Assembly (NCBI GenBank): GCA_031268525.1
Contig: JAIRXA010000185.1
Span: 1 to 9,299, forward strand
Origin: Coriobacteriales bacterium
GTDB taxonomy: Bacteria; Actinomycetota; Coriobacteriia; Coriobacteriales; UBA8131
Length of the DNA stretch: 9,299 bases
Reading direction: 5' to 3'
Part shown: one piece after another, positions 1-5,886 of the stretch
How positions within the stretch are numbered: position 1 is the stretch's first letter
Layout: each line of letters opens with the position of its first letter
The notes under the pieces: model-generated
Seen by the model: the letters and a program-made list of their open reading frames with translations, nothing else
Databases searched by the model: none
What the model was told of the DNA's origin: nothing
Made by a program: the position numbers and the translations under genes

Positions 1-60
1 GAGGTGAGGCCAGTGTGCAACCCCCTTGGAGAGGTGAGGCCAGTGTGCGCCCTCGTTGGG
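1..60. repeat. 30-bp tandem duplication beyond the 3' end of the PLP synthase gene
   Basis: Bases 1-30 and 31-60 are two head-to-tail units. The first 18 bases (GAGGTGAGGCCAGTGTGC) are identical and 25 of 30 positions match overall. The pair lies just past the stop codon of the minus-strand PLP synthase. A related CCTTGGAGA segment recurs at about 110-118 inside that gene's C-terminal codons, so the repeat may derive from the gene's own 3' end. The left edge of the window cuts it, so further copies may exist. Confidence 0.75.
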
Positions 61-74
61 AAGGAGAAGGCCAT

Positions 75-1295
75 TCAGATACCGCCTCCATCCTCAAGGT
101 CGTAAACTCCCTTGGAGAAGTAGCGGTCACCACGGTCAGGCAGGATTGTGACGATGTTGATCGTAGTTTGAGCACCTTGCAGGTGTGCACTTTGACGGCC
201 GCTGTTGACCGTATCGTGGCCGCCTTGCAGACTGGCGAGTTGACGACCGATGTCCGCCGTGCCCTGACCCCCTTGCAGGCTGACGCCTTGACGAACAGCG
301 TCCGCCGCTGGATCGCCATCGGGCAGTGCTTCTTCCAGACCACGGGCGAAGGCGTCAGTCGCCTGACAGCCTGCCGCCCGACTACGCGCCAGATCGCGCG
401 TCAGAGACAGAGCTGCCCAGGCCGCTGCCCCTGAGGAGGTCCCAACGATGAGTCCCTCCGCACGAGCCAGCAGACGCAGGGTGGACAGCGCGGCAGTATC
501 CGTCACCTTGATGACGCGATCCACCAGTGACATATCCATCGTCGAGGGGATGAAGTCGTTTCCGATGCCCTCGATATCATAATCGCCGTGCACACCGCCA
601 CCAATGGTCGAGCCGACCGGGTCGGCCAAGATGCAACGCGTCGAGATATCACGTTCCTTGAGATAGCGAGCAATGCCGGAGTAGGTACCCCCCGACCCCG
701 CTCCCGCCAGAAAGTAGTCGACCTGACCACCAAGCGCCTCATATATCTCCGGCCCGGTTGTCAGGTAGTGAGCTTCGGGGTTCTGCGGGTTGACGAACTG
801 CCTGAGCGCAATCGCCCCGGGTATCTCCGTGAGCAGTTGCTCGGCTTTGGCGTCGGCCCCGAGCATACCGTCGGCGCGCGGAGTGTTTAAGACCTCGGCG
901 CCCAGAGCCCGCAGCAGCGATTGCTTCTCCGCCGAAAACTTGGTGGGCACCACACAGATGACCCGGTAGCCACGCCCGAGCGCCGCGAGAGCAATGCCCA
1001 GACCCATGTTGCCCGCTGTCGCCTCGACAAGCACGCCGCCAGGCTTGAGACGCCCACTACGCTCAGCGGTCTCGATCATGGCGACTGCCGCACGATCCTT
1101 AACCGAGCCACTGGGGTTGTAGAATTCCAGTTTTGCGTAGAGCGCTATCGTCTCGGGGAGGCCAAGGTTATTCAGGCGAAGCAGTGGGGTATTGCCGATC
1201 AGCTCGGTGATATGGTTATAGACACGCGTTGGGCCTGGGGCTTCCACACCTGCTGGGCTCAAGGTTCCAACACCTGCTGGGCTCAAGGTTCCCAC
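75..1295 (-). CDS. PLP-dependent cystathionine beta-synthase / cysteine synthase family enzyme
   Basis: A fold-type II PLP enzyme of 406 aa, cytoplasmic. It is expected to catalyse beta-replacement on (O-acetyl)serine, giving cystathionine with homocysteine or cysteine with sulfide. Visible motifs are NTPLLRL (35-41), the PLP lysine K66 in NPSGSVKDRAA, the phosphate loop-like TAGNMG (93-98; usually TSGNTG), the glycine loop GAGSGGT (198-204), EGIGNDFIP (242-250), GTSSGA (285-290) and the family-type end IVTILPDRGDRYFS (381-394). DPVGS plus EGIGNDFIP followed by D-x-SLVD resembles cystathionine beta-synthase more than CysK, so I favour a CBS/MccA-like role. There is no CBS regulatory domain. 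The start is GTG at 1295, with GGGAGG 8 nt upstream. Oddities are a duplicated GTLSPAGV octapeptide at the N-terminus and an insertion of about 70 residues (310-380) containing three 16-aa repeats before the conserved end. It is divergent from the gamma-synthase/lyase gene, its likely pathway partner. Confidence 0.92.
   Translation of the reverse strand: MGTLSPAGVGTLSPAGVEAPGPTRVYNHITELIGNTPLLRLNNLGLPETIALYAKLEFYNPSGSVKDRAAVAMIETAERSGRLKPGGVLVEATAGNMGLGIALAALGRGYRVICVVPTKFSAEKQSLLRALGAEVLNTPRADGMLGADAKAEQLLTEIPGAIALRQFVNPQNPEAHYLTTGPEIYEALGGQVDYFLAGAGSGGTYSGIARYLKERDISTRCILADPVGSTIGGGVHGDYDIEGIGNDFIPSTMDMSLVDRVIKVTDTAALSTLRLLARAEGLIVGTSSGAAAWAALSLTRDLARSRAAGCQATDAFARGLEEALPDGDPAADAVRQGVSLQGGQGTADIGRQLASLQGGHDTVNSGRQSAHLQGAQTTINIVTILPDRGDRYFSKGVYDLEDGGGI
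150..293 (-). repeat. Three 48-nt in-frame tandem repeats inside the PLP synthase gene
   Basis: Residues 335-350, 351-366 and 367-382 form three 16-aa units of the pattern RQxxxLQGxxxTxxxx: RQGVSLQGGQGTADIG, RQLASLQGGHDTVNSG and RQSAHLQGAQTTINIV. In DNA these are 246-293, 198-245 and 150-197. All three share CCTTGCAG and end in TTGACG on the plus strand. The units have diverged from each other, so the expansion is not recent. They lie between the last core helix and the conserved C-terminal strand. Confidence 0.8.
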
Positions 1296-1305
1296 TCCTG
1301 CTGCC
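1242..1305. repeat. 24-bp tandem repeat spanning the start of the PLP synthase gene
   Basis: Unit TTCCAACACCTGCTGGGCTC plus AAGG occurs at 1265-1288, with a near-identical copy at 1242-1264 (one base shorter) and a degenerate third copy starting at 1289 that overlaps the GTG start codon (1293-1295). In the minus-strand gene the repeat encodes two copies of GTLSPAGV right after initiation. A second in-frame GTG (codon 17, 1245-1247) is also created by the repeat. Confidence 0.8.
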
Positions 1306-1326
1306 TCCCTTCTTCCTTCACGAATT

Positions 1327-1361
1327 CTGGCCTGTTTTCTGGCCTGTTTTCTGTCTGTTTT
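1327..1361. repeat. 12-bp tandem repeats in the 5' leader of the PLP synthase gene
   Basis: CTGGCCTGTTTT occurs exactly at 1327-1338 and 1339-1350, followed by a degenerate CTGTCTGTTTT at 1351-1361. It lies 18-50 nt upstream of the ribosome binding site (1304-1309) of the minus-strand gene. Confidence 0.8.
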
Positions 1362-1400
1362 CGTATTACTACTATTCTTATAAGTTTATTTATATTATGA
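1362..1400. promoter_or_regulatory. AT-rich island in the divergent intergenic region, probable promoter zone
   Basis: Within the 400-base gap between the two divergent PLP genes (1296-1695), 1364-1400 is sharply AT-rich and holds several -10-like hexamers, such as TATATT (1391-1396) and TATTAT (1393-1398) on the plus strand and TATAAG-type sequences on the minus strand. I could not pair any of them with a convincing -35 box, so exact promoters are not assigned. If the plus-strand promoter is here, the gamma-synthase/lyase gene would have a leader of nearly 300 nt. Confidence 0.3.
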
Positions 1401-1496
1401 TAGAGAGGAGAGGGAACTTCGTCAAGAGGCAGCCAGGGAAGTGCCGATTAATTGCTTGTCCGTCGGATTGTGAGAATATTTGTCGTTCATCAAGGC

Positions 1497-1537
1497 GGCA
1501 CTACCAGGCACTACCAGGCGTATTGCCTGGTAGTGCC
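1497..1537. repeat. Strong 13-bp hairpin with a duplicated left arm
   Basis: GGCACTACCAGGC (1507-1519) and GCCTGGTAGTGCC (1525-1537) form a perfect 13-bp stem with a 5-nt loop (GTATT). The first ten bases of the left arm are also duplicated directly upstream (1497-1506), so the right arm could pair with either copy. No T-run follows on either strand, which argues against a simple intrinsic terminator. It lies in the putative leader of the plus-strand gamma-synthase/lyase gene. No known riboswitch consensus (SAM or T-box) was recognised in 1296-1695. Confidence 0.7.
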
Positions 1538-1695
1538 AACGCAGAGGAACGGCAAATAGATCGCAAGACGGCGGGCAATGAATAAATCGGTGCTTCCCTA
1601 GGAACGGTTCTCCGCAAGCCCCTATGCGGTGCGCGGACAGCTCGTCATACGGGCCATCCGTAGGTCGTCGAGCCGAAAGACATCAGGGAGCATCC

Positions 1696-2919
1696 ATGAC
1701 CCAGAACAGCGATCTGCACATCAACTCACAGCTGTACATCGAGTCACAGCTGCACATCAACTCACAGCTGCACATCGAGTCACAGCTCATCCATCCGCCC
1801 GGCGATCATGATGAGCGCTTCGGCGATGTCGTCGTGCCGATCCACCTCACCACCACCTACGAGCAGGAGGCTTTCGGCAAGCCAAAGCGCTACGACTACT
1901 CGCGTGGTGGCAATCCCACACGACAGGTGCTCGAAGACCAGATCGCAGCCCTGGAAGGTGGCACGGGTGGGCTGGCCTTTGCCACCGGCATGGCGGCTCT
2001 CAGCGCGGCGCTCTCGCTGTTCTCTCCGGGCGATGGTCTGCTGATCCCCAATAACATCTATGGCGGCACCTTCCGAATCATCGAACGCTACTTCAAGCGC
2101 TTCGGATTGACCTACCGCATCGTCGACTTCACCGATCTCGCAGCGGTTGAGACCGCCTTGCGCGGTGGCGACGGGGTCTTCAAGGCTCTGGTTTTTGAGA
2201 CGCCGACGAATCCCCTGCTCACGATCGTCGATATCGCGGCCCTGTCAGCGCTGGCACATCAGTACGGTGCGCAGGCCATCGTGGACAATACCTTTTTAAG
2301 CCCCTATCTCCAACGCCCGCTTTCCCTGGGAGCCGACATCGTTGTTCACTCCGCCACCAAGTTCCTCGGTGGCCACTCCGATGTTCTTGCCGGGCTGCTT
2401 GCGATGCACGACGAGGCCCTTTACAAGAAATTGCATTTTATCCAGTACTCGACAGGCGCTACGCTGGCCGCCTTCGATTCCTATCTGCTGCTCCGTGGCA
2501 TGAAGACCCTTGCCGTGCGCGTGGATCGTCAGGGCGCCAGCGCCTTACGCATAGCCACCTGGCTGGCCGCACATCCTCTGGTCGCGCGGGTTTTCTATCC
2601 CGGACTGCCCTCGCATCCCGGCTTTGAGGTGCATCAGAGGCAGGCGACGGGCAACGGGAGCTTACTCTCCTTTGAGCTCATAGCTGACGTCGACCCCGAA
2701 CGTTTTGCTCAAGCCTTAGATCTGATCACACTGGCCGAGAGCCTGGGAGCCGTGGAATCGCTGCTCTGCCATCCGGCAACGATGACGCACGCATCTATCC
2801 CGGCCGATCTGCGCGCCGAGATGGGAATCGGTTCGCAATTGCTGCGCCTGTCGGTAGGCATCGAGCACTCCGACGACCTGTTGGCCGATCTGGAACAGGG
2901 ATTTGCCGTACTCGGGTAG
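1696..2919 (+). CDS. Trans-sulfuration PLP enzyme (cystathionine gamma-synthase / gamma-lyase family)
   Basis: A fold-type I Cys/Met-metabolism PLP enzyme of 407 aa, cytoplasmic. Motifs are PIHLTTTY (48-55), the phosphate-binding YSRGGNPT (68-75), ATGMAA (96-101), VFETPTNP (166-173), cofactor-contacting DNTF (197-200), the Schiff-base lysine K222 in SATKFLGGHSDV, and RLSVGIE (384-390). Family members include cystathionine gamma-synthase, cystathionine gamma-lyase, methionine gamma-lyase and O-acetylhomoserine enzymes. Sequence alone does not settle which. The divergent CBS-like gene favours cystathionine gamma-lyase (reverse transsulfuration) or gamma-synthase. The ATG at 1696 is chosen because GGGAG precedes it by a few bases; longer in-frame starts back to 1624 lack this. 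Residues 7-30 are four hexapeptide repeats placed directly before the conserved LIH that normally begins the family, so the N-terminus is unusually extended. Confidence 0.93.
   Translation: MTQNSDLHINSQLYIESQLHINSQLHIESQLIHPPGDHDERFGDVVVPIHLTTTYEQEAFGKPKRYDYSRGGNPTRQVLEDQIAALEGGTGGLAFATGMAALSAALSLFSPGDGLLIPNNIYGGTFRIIERYFKRFGLTYRIVDFTDLAAVETALRGGDGVFKALVFETPTNPLLTIVDIAALSALAHQYGAQAIVDNTFLSPYLQRPLSLGADIVVHSATKFLGGHSDVLAGLLAMHDEALYKKLHFIQYSTGATLAAFDSYLLLRGMKTLAVRVDRQGASALRIATWLAAHPLVARVFYPGLPSHPGFEVHQRQATGNGSLLSFELIADVDPERFAQALDLITLAESLGAVESLLCHPATMTHASIPADLRAEMGIGSQLLRLSVGIEHSDDLLADLEQGFAVLG
1714..1785 (+). repeat. Four 18-bp tandem repeats encoding LHINSQ/LYIESQ hexapeptides
   Basis: Four contiguous in-frame 18-bp units at 1714-1731, 1732-1749, 1750-1767 and 1768-1785 encode LHINSQ, LYIESQ, LHINSQ and LHIESQ. 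Units 1 and 3 are identical; units 2 and 4 differ by one base. The array is therefore a 36-bp duplication of an 18-bp duplication. The last unit runs into LIHPPG, the usual family N-terminus, so the repeat probably grew from an ancestral ESQLIH-like stretch. Confidence 0.92.
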
Positions 2920-2958
2920 GGTTTGCAGGACGAGCGATGAGTGGACGGGGTGGAGACT

Positions 2959-3054
2959 CGCAGGTTCCGCCAGGTGTAGGGGCACACAAACCCCGCAGGT
3001 TCCGCAAGGTGTAGGAGCGGGCTTTGACCGCCCCTACACCTTGCAGAACCTGCG
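2959..3054. repeat. Hairpin repeat family, copy A
   Basis: 2994-3020 and 3028-3054 form a 27-bp stem with two mismatches and a 7-nt loop. Its ends are CGCAGGTTCCGCAAGG and the complementary arm CCTTGCAGAACCTGCG. Bases 2959-2983 are a direct repeat of the left arm (23 of 25 positions match 2994-3018). It starts 40 bases past the stop of the gamma-synthase/lyase gene, so it could also stop transcription, but no T-run follows. Related sequences are at 4703-4840 and 8940-9081. Confidence 0.85.
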
Positions 3055-3061
3055 ACCTTAC

Positions 3062-3112
3062 CCGTTTTTGCGAGAAATCAGGCGGTTTGTGTACGAAATT
3101 GACGTTAGTAGC
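3062..3112 (+). repeat. 51-bp direct repeat, left copy (flanks ATPase gene)
   Basis: From CCGTTTTTGCGAGAAATCAG to TTGACGTTAGTAGC this block matches 4842-4892 at 49 of 51 positions, in the same orientation. In both places it follows the hairpin repeat by a few bases. The ATPase gene lies between the two copies. Confidence 0.9.
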
Positions 3113-3256
3113 TTCGCCTTTTGTCTTGTGGAGAACCCTGCCCAGCGGGCCCTACGCGAATTGGAGAGCGGCACCTCTCTGGAGGCACTCATCCACGAAT
3201 ACGCCTGCGCCTGAGGAGGGGCCTACGAGGCGTCATTGACAAGAATTTTCTGGCTG
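3113..3256. other. Intergenic remainder; possible gene remnant on the plus strand
   Basis: The gap 2920-3256 is mostly repeat A and the 51-bp repeat. The rest, 3113-3214, stays open on the plus strand and ends in FCLVENPAQRALRELESGTS followed by LEALIHEYACA and a stop at 3212-3214. It has protein-like composition but no start codon with a ribosome binding site and no family I recognise. The open frame continues upstream through the repeat, where it is not credible. It may be the tail of a gene cut by the repeat, or chance. Confidence 0.25.
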
Positions 3257-4522
3257 TCATGCCCCCAACAGAGCGGCAGGAATAACGTGGACACCGTCTT
3301 TACGCGTGTATGCGTGCGGCCCGGTAGTAATGACAATCCGTATCAGTTCGTAGCCATTGAGGTGCTCTGCGAGCCAGTTGAGATGTCTCACGTCTGAATC
3401 GTCGACCGTTACTGACATTTTTACCTCAATGGCCAACACATGATAGTCGCGTTCCAGGATAAAGTCGATTTCCCGATTGCCTTTCGCGTTACGGAAATGG
3501 CCAAGTTTGGCGCGGTTTATCACCGCATAGGTCTGTAGGCTTTGGGCTATAAGTGATTCGAATAATCTGCCCGCAACCGAGCCATGTTGAGGGCCGAGGA
3601 GTGGGGCGCTCACTGCTCTGAGGAGCTGATTTTCTGAGATAGAAAGCAAACTGGCACTTAATGCTGGGTCGACAAGATAGTGCTTGGGGCTTTTGCCAAG
3701 CGGCGAGAACAAATTGACTGTAGGTAACCACGCGTCAACGCGATCGGTTATCCAAAGCTCATCCAAAATATCACGATAGCTTTGTACGGTTGCCTTTGCG
3801 GGAGGACGTTCGCCTGGGGTTGAAGCATCAAGGATGGTTTGGTAGCTTGCGGTGCTGGCCGTAGCAGCGGCATAGGCTCTGAGCCATCTGAACAACGTAC
3901 CCGGCTTTCTGACCAGTAATCCCTGCTCAGGAAACTCCCGCTGCACAAGATTGGCGAGATATCCGTCTATCTGATGGCGGGCATTCTCCGTCGAAAGCTC
4001 CCGTATCGCAGGGAACCCAGAGACAATGACCTCATGTAGATAGTCTTCCAGTGTTACCGAGGTAGAGCCCGATACGGTATCAGGGTTTTCATGAAAGAGC
4101 GATGCTACCGTGATTGCCGCTTTATCGAGTTCGCGTTCCTGAAGGGAAAGCGGACGCATACGCAATCTGACGATACGACCCGCGCCGCTGTGGATTGCGG
4201 CATTTTGTGGCACGGCACTACCCGTCAAAATGAACTGATTGGGAGCGCGATCCTCGTCAACCAACCTCCTGACATAGTCCCATACTTTTGGATAACGCTG
4301 CCACTCGTCGAGGCACACAGGCTTTTCGGTGTTGCGGAGAAGCTGTATTCCATTGCTCATCAATTCAATCGTCTCATCTAAGTCAAACCGGAGTGTATGC
4401 CTTGTGTGTTGCTCAGCTGTCGATGTCTTACCTACTGCCTTGGCGCCATCAAGCGCAATCGCGGAAAGCTCACTCAACATTCCTGAGATCATGGGGTCAT
4501 ACAATCGGGAGATGTAATTCAT
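3257..4522 (-). CDS. AAA_14-type ATPase with DUF4143 C-terminal domain
   Basis: 421 aa, cytoplasmic. The N-terminal P-loop ATPase domain shows Walker A GAKAVGKTS (26-34, K32), Walker B VCLDEWQ (69-75, D72/E73), the sensor-type FILTGSA (97-103), and the RIVRLRMRPLSLQEREL block (116-132) typical of the family. The C-terminal DUF4143 part has E322 in GRLFESL and REIDF (D353) followed by LAIEVK (E366, K368), an arrangement like the PD-(D/E)xK nuclease core. The cellular role of this widespread family is not established; members are often found in variable regions. The ATG at 4522 is preferred over an upstream start at 4579 because AAGGAA lies 7 nt before it and MNYISRLYDP matches the usual family N-terminus. 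It appears intact, is monocistronic, looks less GC-rich than its neighbours by eye, and sits between two copies of a repeat pair, suggesting mobility. Confidence 0.93.
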   Translation of the reverse strand: MNYISRLYDPMISGMLSELSAIALDGAKAVGKTSTAEQHTRHTLRFDLDETIELMSNGIQLLRNTEKPVCLDEWQRYPKVWDYVRRLVDEDRAPNQFILTGSAVPQNAAIHSGAGRIVRLRMRPLSLQERELDKAAITVASLFHENPDTVSGSTSVTLEDYLHEVIVSGFPAIRELSTENARHQIDGYLANLVQREFPEQGLLVRKPGTLFRWLRAYAAATASTASYQTILDASTPGERPPAKATVQSYRDILDELWITDRVDAWLPTVNLFSPLGKSPKHYLVDPALSASLLSISENQLLRAVSAPLLGPQHGSVAGRLFESLIAQSLQTYAVINRAKLGHFRNAKGNREIDFILERDYHVLAIEVKMSVTVDDSDVRHLNWLAEHLNGYELIRIVITTGPHAYTRKDGVHVIPAALLGA

Positions 4523-4585
4523 GGCGCGCTTCCTTTCAAGTGATGGCGCGAGATGACACGAGATGGCTCGAACCATCATAGTAGC

Positions 4586-4631
4586 CGATTATTCCAGCTT
4601 CTACCAGTCGATTATTCCCATTTCTACCAGT
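4586..4631 (-). promoter_or_regulatory. Two 23-bp iterons upstream of the ATPase gene
   Basis: 4586-4608 and 4609-4631 are head-to-tail units that match at 20 of 23 positions (CGATTATTCC, three variable bases, TTCTACCAGT). A degenerate third unit follows from 4632. They lie 64 bases upstream of the ATPase start, where a promoter would be expected, so they are a candidate operator for a protein binding the same DNA face about every two turns. The -10 and -35 boxes are not clear. Confidence 0.55.
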
Positions 4632-4702
4632 CTATTTTTCCGATTCATAGAATAGGGGTTGAGCGGAGAAGGTAGGCGGACAGGGGGTGCACCCGAGGGA
4701 CA

Positions 4703-4840
4703 CGTCTGTAGGGGCGGACAGGGTAATCGTATATTCGTCTGTAGGGGCGGGCGTTGACCGCCTGCGTAGAAAGAGAGGATTTTCGTGCTCGAGCGGGCGG
4801 TCAAAGCCCGCCCCTACACCTGGCGGAACCTACGGGGTTA
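4703..4840. repeat. Hairpin repeat family, copy B
   Basis: 4740-4762 and 4796-4818 form a 23-bp inverted repeat with one mismatch (TGTAGGGGCGGGC...GACCGCC and its complement) around a 33-base loop. A 15-base direct repeat, CGTCTGTAGGGGCGG, occurs at 4703-4717 and 4736-4750. The right flank, CACCTGGCGGAACCTACGGG, matches the right arm region of copies A and C. Confidence 0.85.
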
Positions 4841-4841
4841 T

Positions 4842-4892
4842 CCGTTTTTGCGAGAAATCAGGCGGTTCATGTACGAAATTGACGTTAGTAGC
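4842..4892 (+). repeat. 51-bp direct repeat, right copy
   Basis: This is a same-orientation copy of 3062-3112, with only two substitutions (at 4868 and 4869). Its last 22 bases also form one arm of an inverted repeat with 4998-5019. Confidence 0.9.
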
Positions 4893-5019
4893 GATTTGAG
4901 GACAGAAGAGGTAGGACTTTGCAAAAAGCTATCCATAGGAGCAGTTTATCTACCGGGTAGTTTACATTTGACGATAAAAGTTATGAATGTCTAACCCGCT
5001 ACTAACGTCAATCTCGTAC
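4871..5019. repeat. 22-bp inverted repeats bounding a 105-base non-coding segment
   Basis: 4871-4892 and 4998-5019 are inverted copies with one mismatch (core TTGACGTTAGTAGC and GCTACTAACGTCAA). The 105 bases between them are AT-richer and contain no credible gene. A fragment resembling the hairpin family flank, ACCTTGCAGAGCC, follows at 5018-5030. This has the layout of a small non-autonomous element or a site of inverted insertion of the repeat. The rest of 4523-5155 holds the iterons, repeat copy B and a hairpin, but no gene. Confidence 0.65.
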
Positions 5020-5075
5020 CTTGCAGAGCCTTTTTCGCGGAAAAAAGTTAAAAGGAGTAGACAAGGGACAGTTTC

Positions 5076-5114
5076 GAGCAAAGACAAAAGCGAACCTCCC
5101 CTTTGTCTTTGCTC
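5076..5114 (-). terminator. 13-bp perfect hairpin after the Fe-S subunit gene, possible terminator
   Basis: GAGCAAAGACAAA (5076-5088) pairs perfectly with TTTGTCTTTGCTC (5102-5114) around a 13-nt loop. It lies 42 bases past the stop of the minus-strand Fe-S gene, where an operon terminator is expected. There is no immediate T-run in the minus direction, so it may be a terminator of the factor-dependent kind or an mRNA 3'-end stabiliser. Confidence 0.5.
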
Positions 5115-5155
5115 TTATGTCTTGCTTTTGTTCAGAAGCTATGCTTGTCAATTGG

Positions 5156-5860
5156 TCATTGCGCATAACCTGGCACAATACCGCGTTTTTCCGCCGCGTC
5201 TCTGAGCATCTTCCACATCCCGAGATGGCCAATATCCTGCTGCGGACAGACCTCGTCGCATTTACCGCACATAATACAATGATACATTCCGTCGCTTACG
5301 GCCTCCATCACGCGATCGCCTTGATCCAGATGATCCATAAACCGATAAGCCATAGCCGTCATAGTTGCAGGGCCGACATAGGAATCGGGGTTTGTGGCCA
5401 CAGTGGGGCAAGCGGCATCGCAGACGCCGCAGCGGCAGCAGAACTCTGCGTGATAGATTAATTCCTTGGTCGCAGAGTCAAAGTCGGGCGGTACCACTGT
5501 TTGGCGACTGAAATCCTCTATCCTCACGCGATCATAGGCCAGGGAGAGCCGGGCATCCAACTCGGCCTTATCGACGATCAGATCGCGTATCACGGGGTAT
5601 CCCTGAAGCGGTTCGAATGTATGACTGCCATCTGTTATGGGCGTCACACAGGCCAACACCGGAATACCATCGAGCATCATCGCGCAACGTCCACATAGCC
5701 TGCAGGCGCAACTGAAGTCGAAGTTCACCGGCTCTATCTGCTCGTGAAACTCAACCAAGGCCTCCATGGCCGTCATCTGCTCACGGTACTCCACCTCTCC
5801 GCTCACATAGTAAGATGCCGGATCATCGGCAGGGTTGAATTTCAATACCTGAAGTTTCAT
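5156..5860 (-). CDS. Fumarate reductase/succinate dehydrogenase-type iron-sulfur subunit (FrdB/SdhB-like)
   Basis: 234 aa, the normal length for FrdB/SdhB. It carries electrons to the FAD subunit encoded just upstream. The N-terminal [2Fe-2S] ferredoxin domain has C51-x4-C56-x2-C59-x11-C71, the exact FrdB spacing, with an extra C53 (CACRLCGRC). The second cluster is C141-x2-C144-x2-C147-x3-C151-P, a [4Fe-4S] site. The third is C195-x2-C198-x2-C201-x3-C205-P. In most quinone-linked FrdB/SdhB proteins the second position is not cysteine and the cluster is [3Fe-4S], so here a [4Fe-4S] cluster is likely. It has no signal peptide or membrane segment. The ATG at 5860 has AAGGAG 9 nt upstream and begins 26 bases after the flavoprotein stop, indicating one operon. 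No membrane anchor gene is present. Confidence 0.93.
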   Translation of the reverse strand: MKLQVLKFNPADDPASYYVSGEVEYREQMTAMEALVEFHEQIEPVNFDFSCACRLCGRCAMMLDGIPVLACVTPITDGSHTFEPLQGYPVIRDLIVDKAELDARLSLAYDRVRIEDFSRQTVVPPDFDSATKELIYHAEFCCRCGVCDAACPTVATNPDSYVGPATMTAMAYRFMDHLDQGDRVMEAVSDGMYHCIMCGKCDEVCPQQDIGHLGMWKMLRDAAEKRGIVPGYAQ

Positions 5861-5886
5861 GGGGCTTTTCTCCTTGTCCTTGGTGT

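Noticed and set aside
15..434. Plus-strand open frame over the 3' part of the PLP synthase gene
   Set aside because: It is antisense to conserved C-terminal motifs and reads the tandem repeats in reverse. No family features.
921..1400. Plus-strand open frame ending in a hydrophobic tail
   Set aside because: It overlaps the N-terminal half of the PLP synthase. The hydrophobic end is only the translated AT-rich promoter zone.
1296..1695. SAM riboswitch or T-box leader upstream of the sulfur genes
   Set aside because: It was expected from the gene functions, but I found neither the conserved T-box bulge sequence nor the SAM-I core; only the hairpin at 1507-1537 is clear.
2903..3214. Plus-strand open frame after the gamma-synthase/lyase gene
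   Set aside because: Most of it translates the hairpin and 51-bp repeats. Only the last 30 or so codons look protein-like, so it is noted as a possible remnant.
2920..5155. Insertion sequence carrying the ATPase
   Set aside because: There is no transposase or target site duplication, and the flanking repeats are direct rather than terminal inverted. AAA_14/DUF4143 is not an IS21 IstB-type helper.
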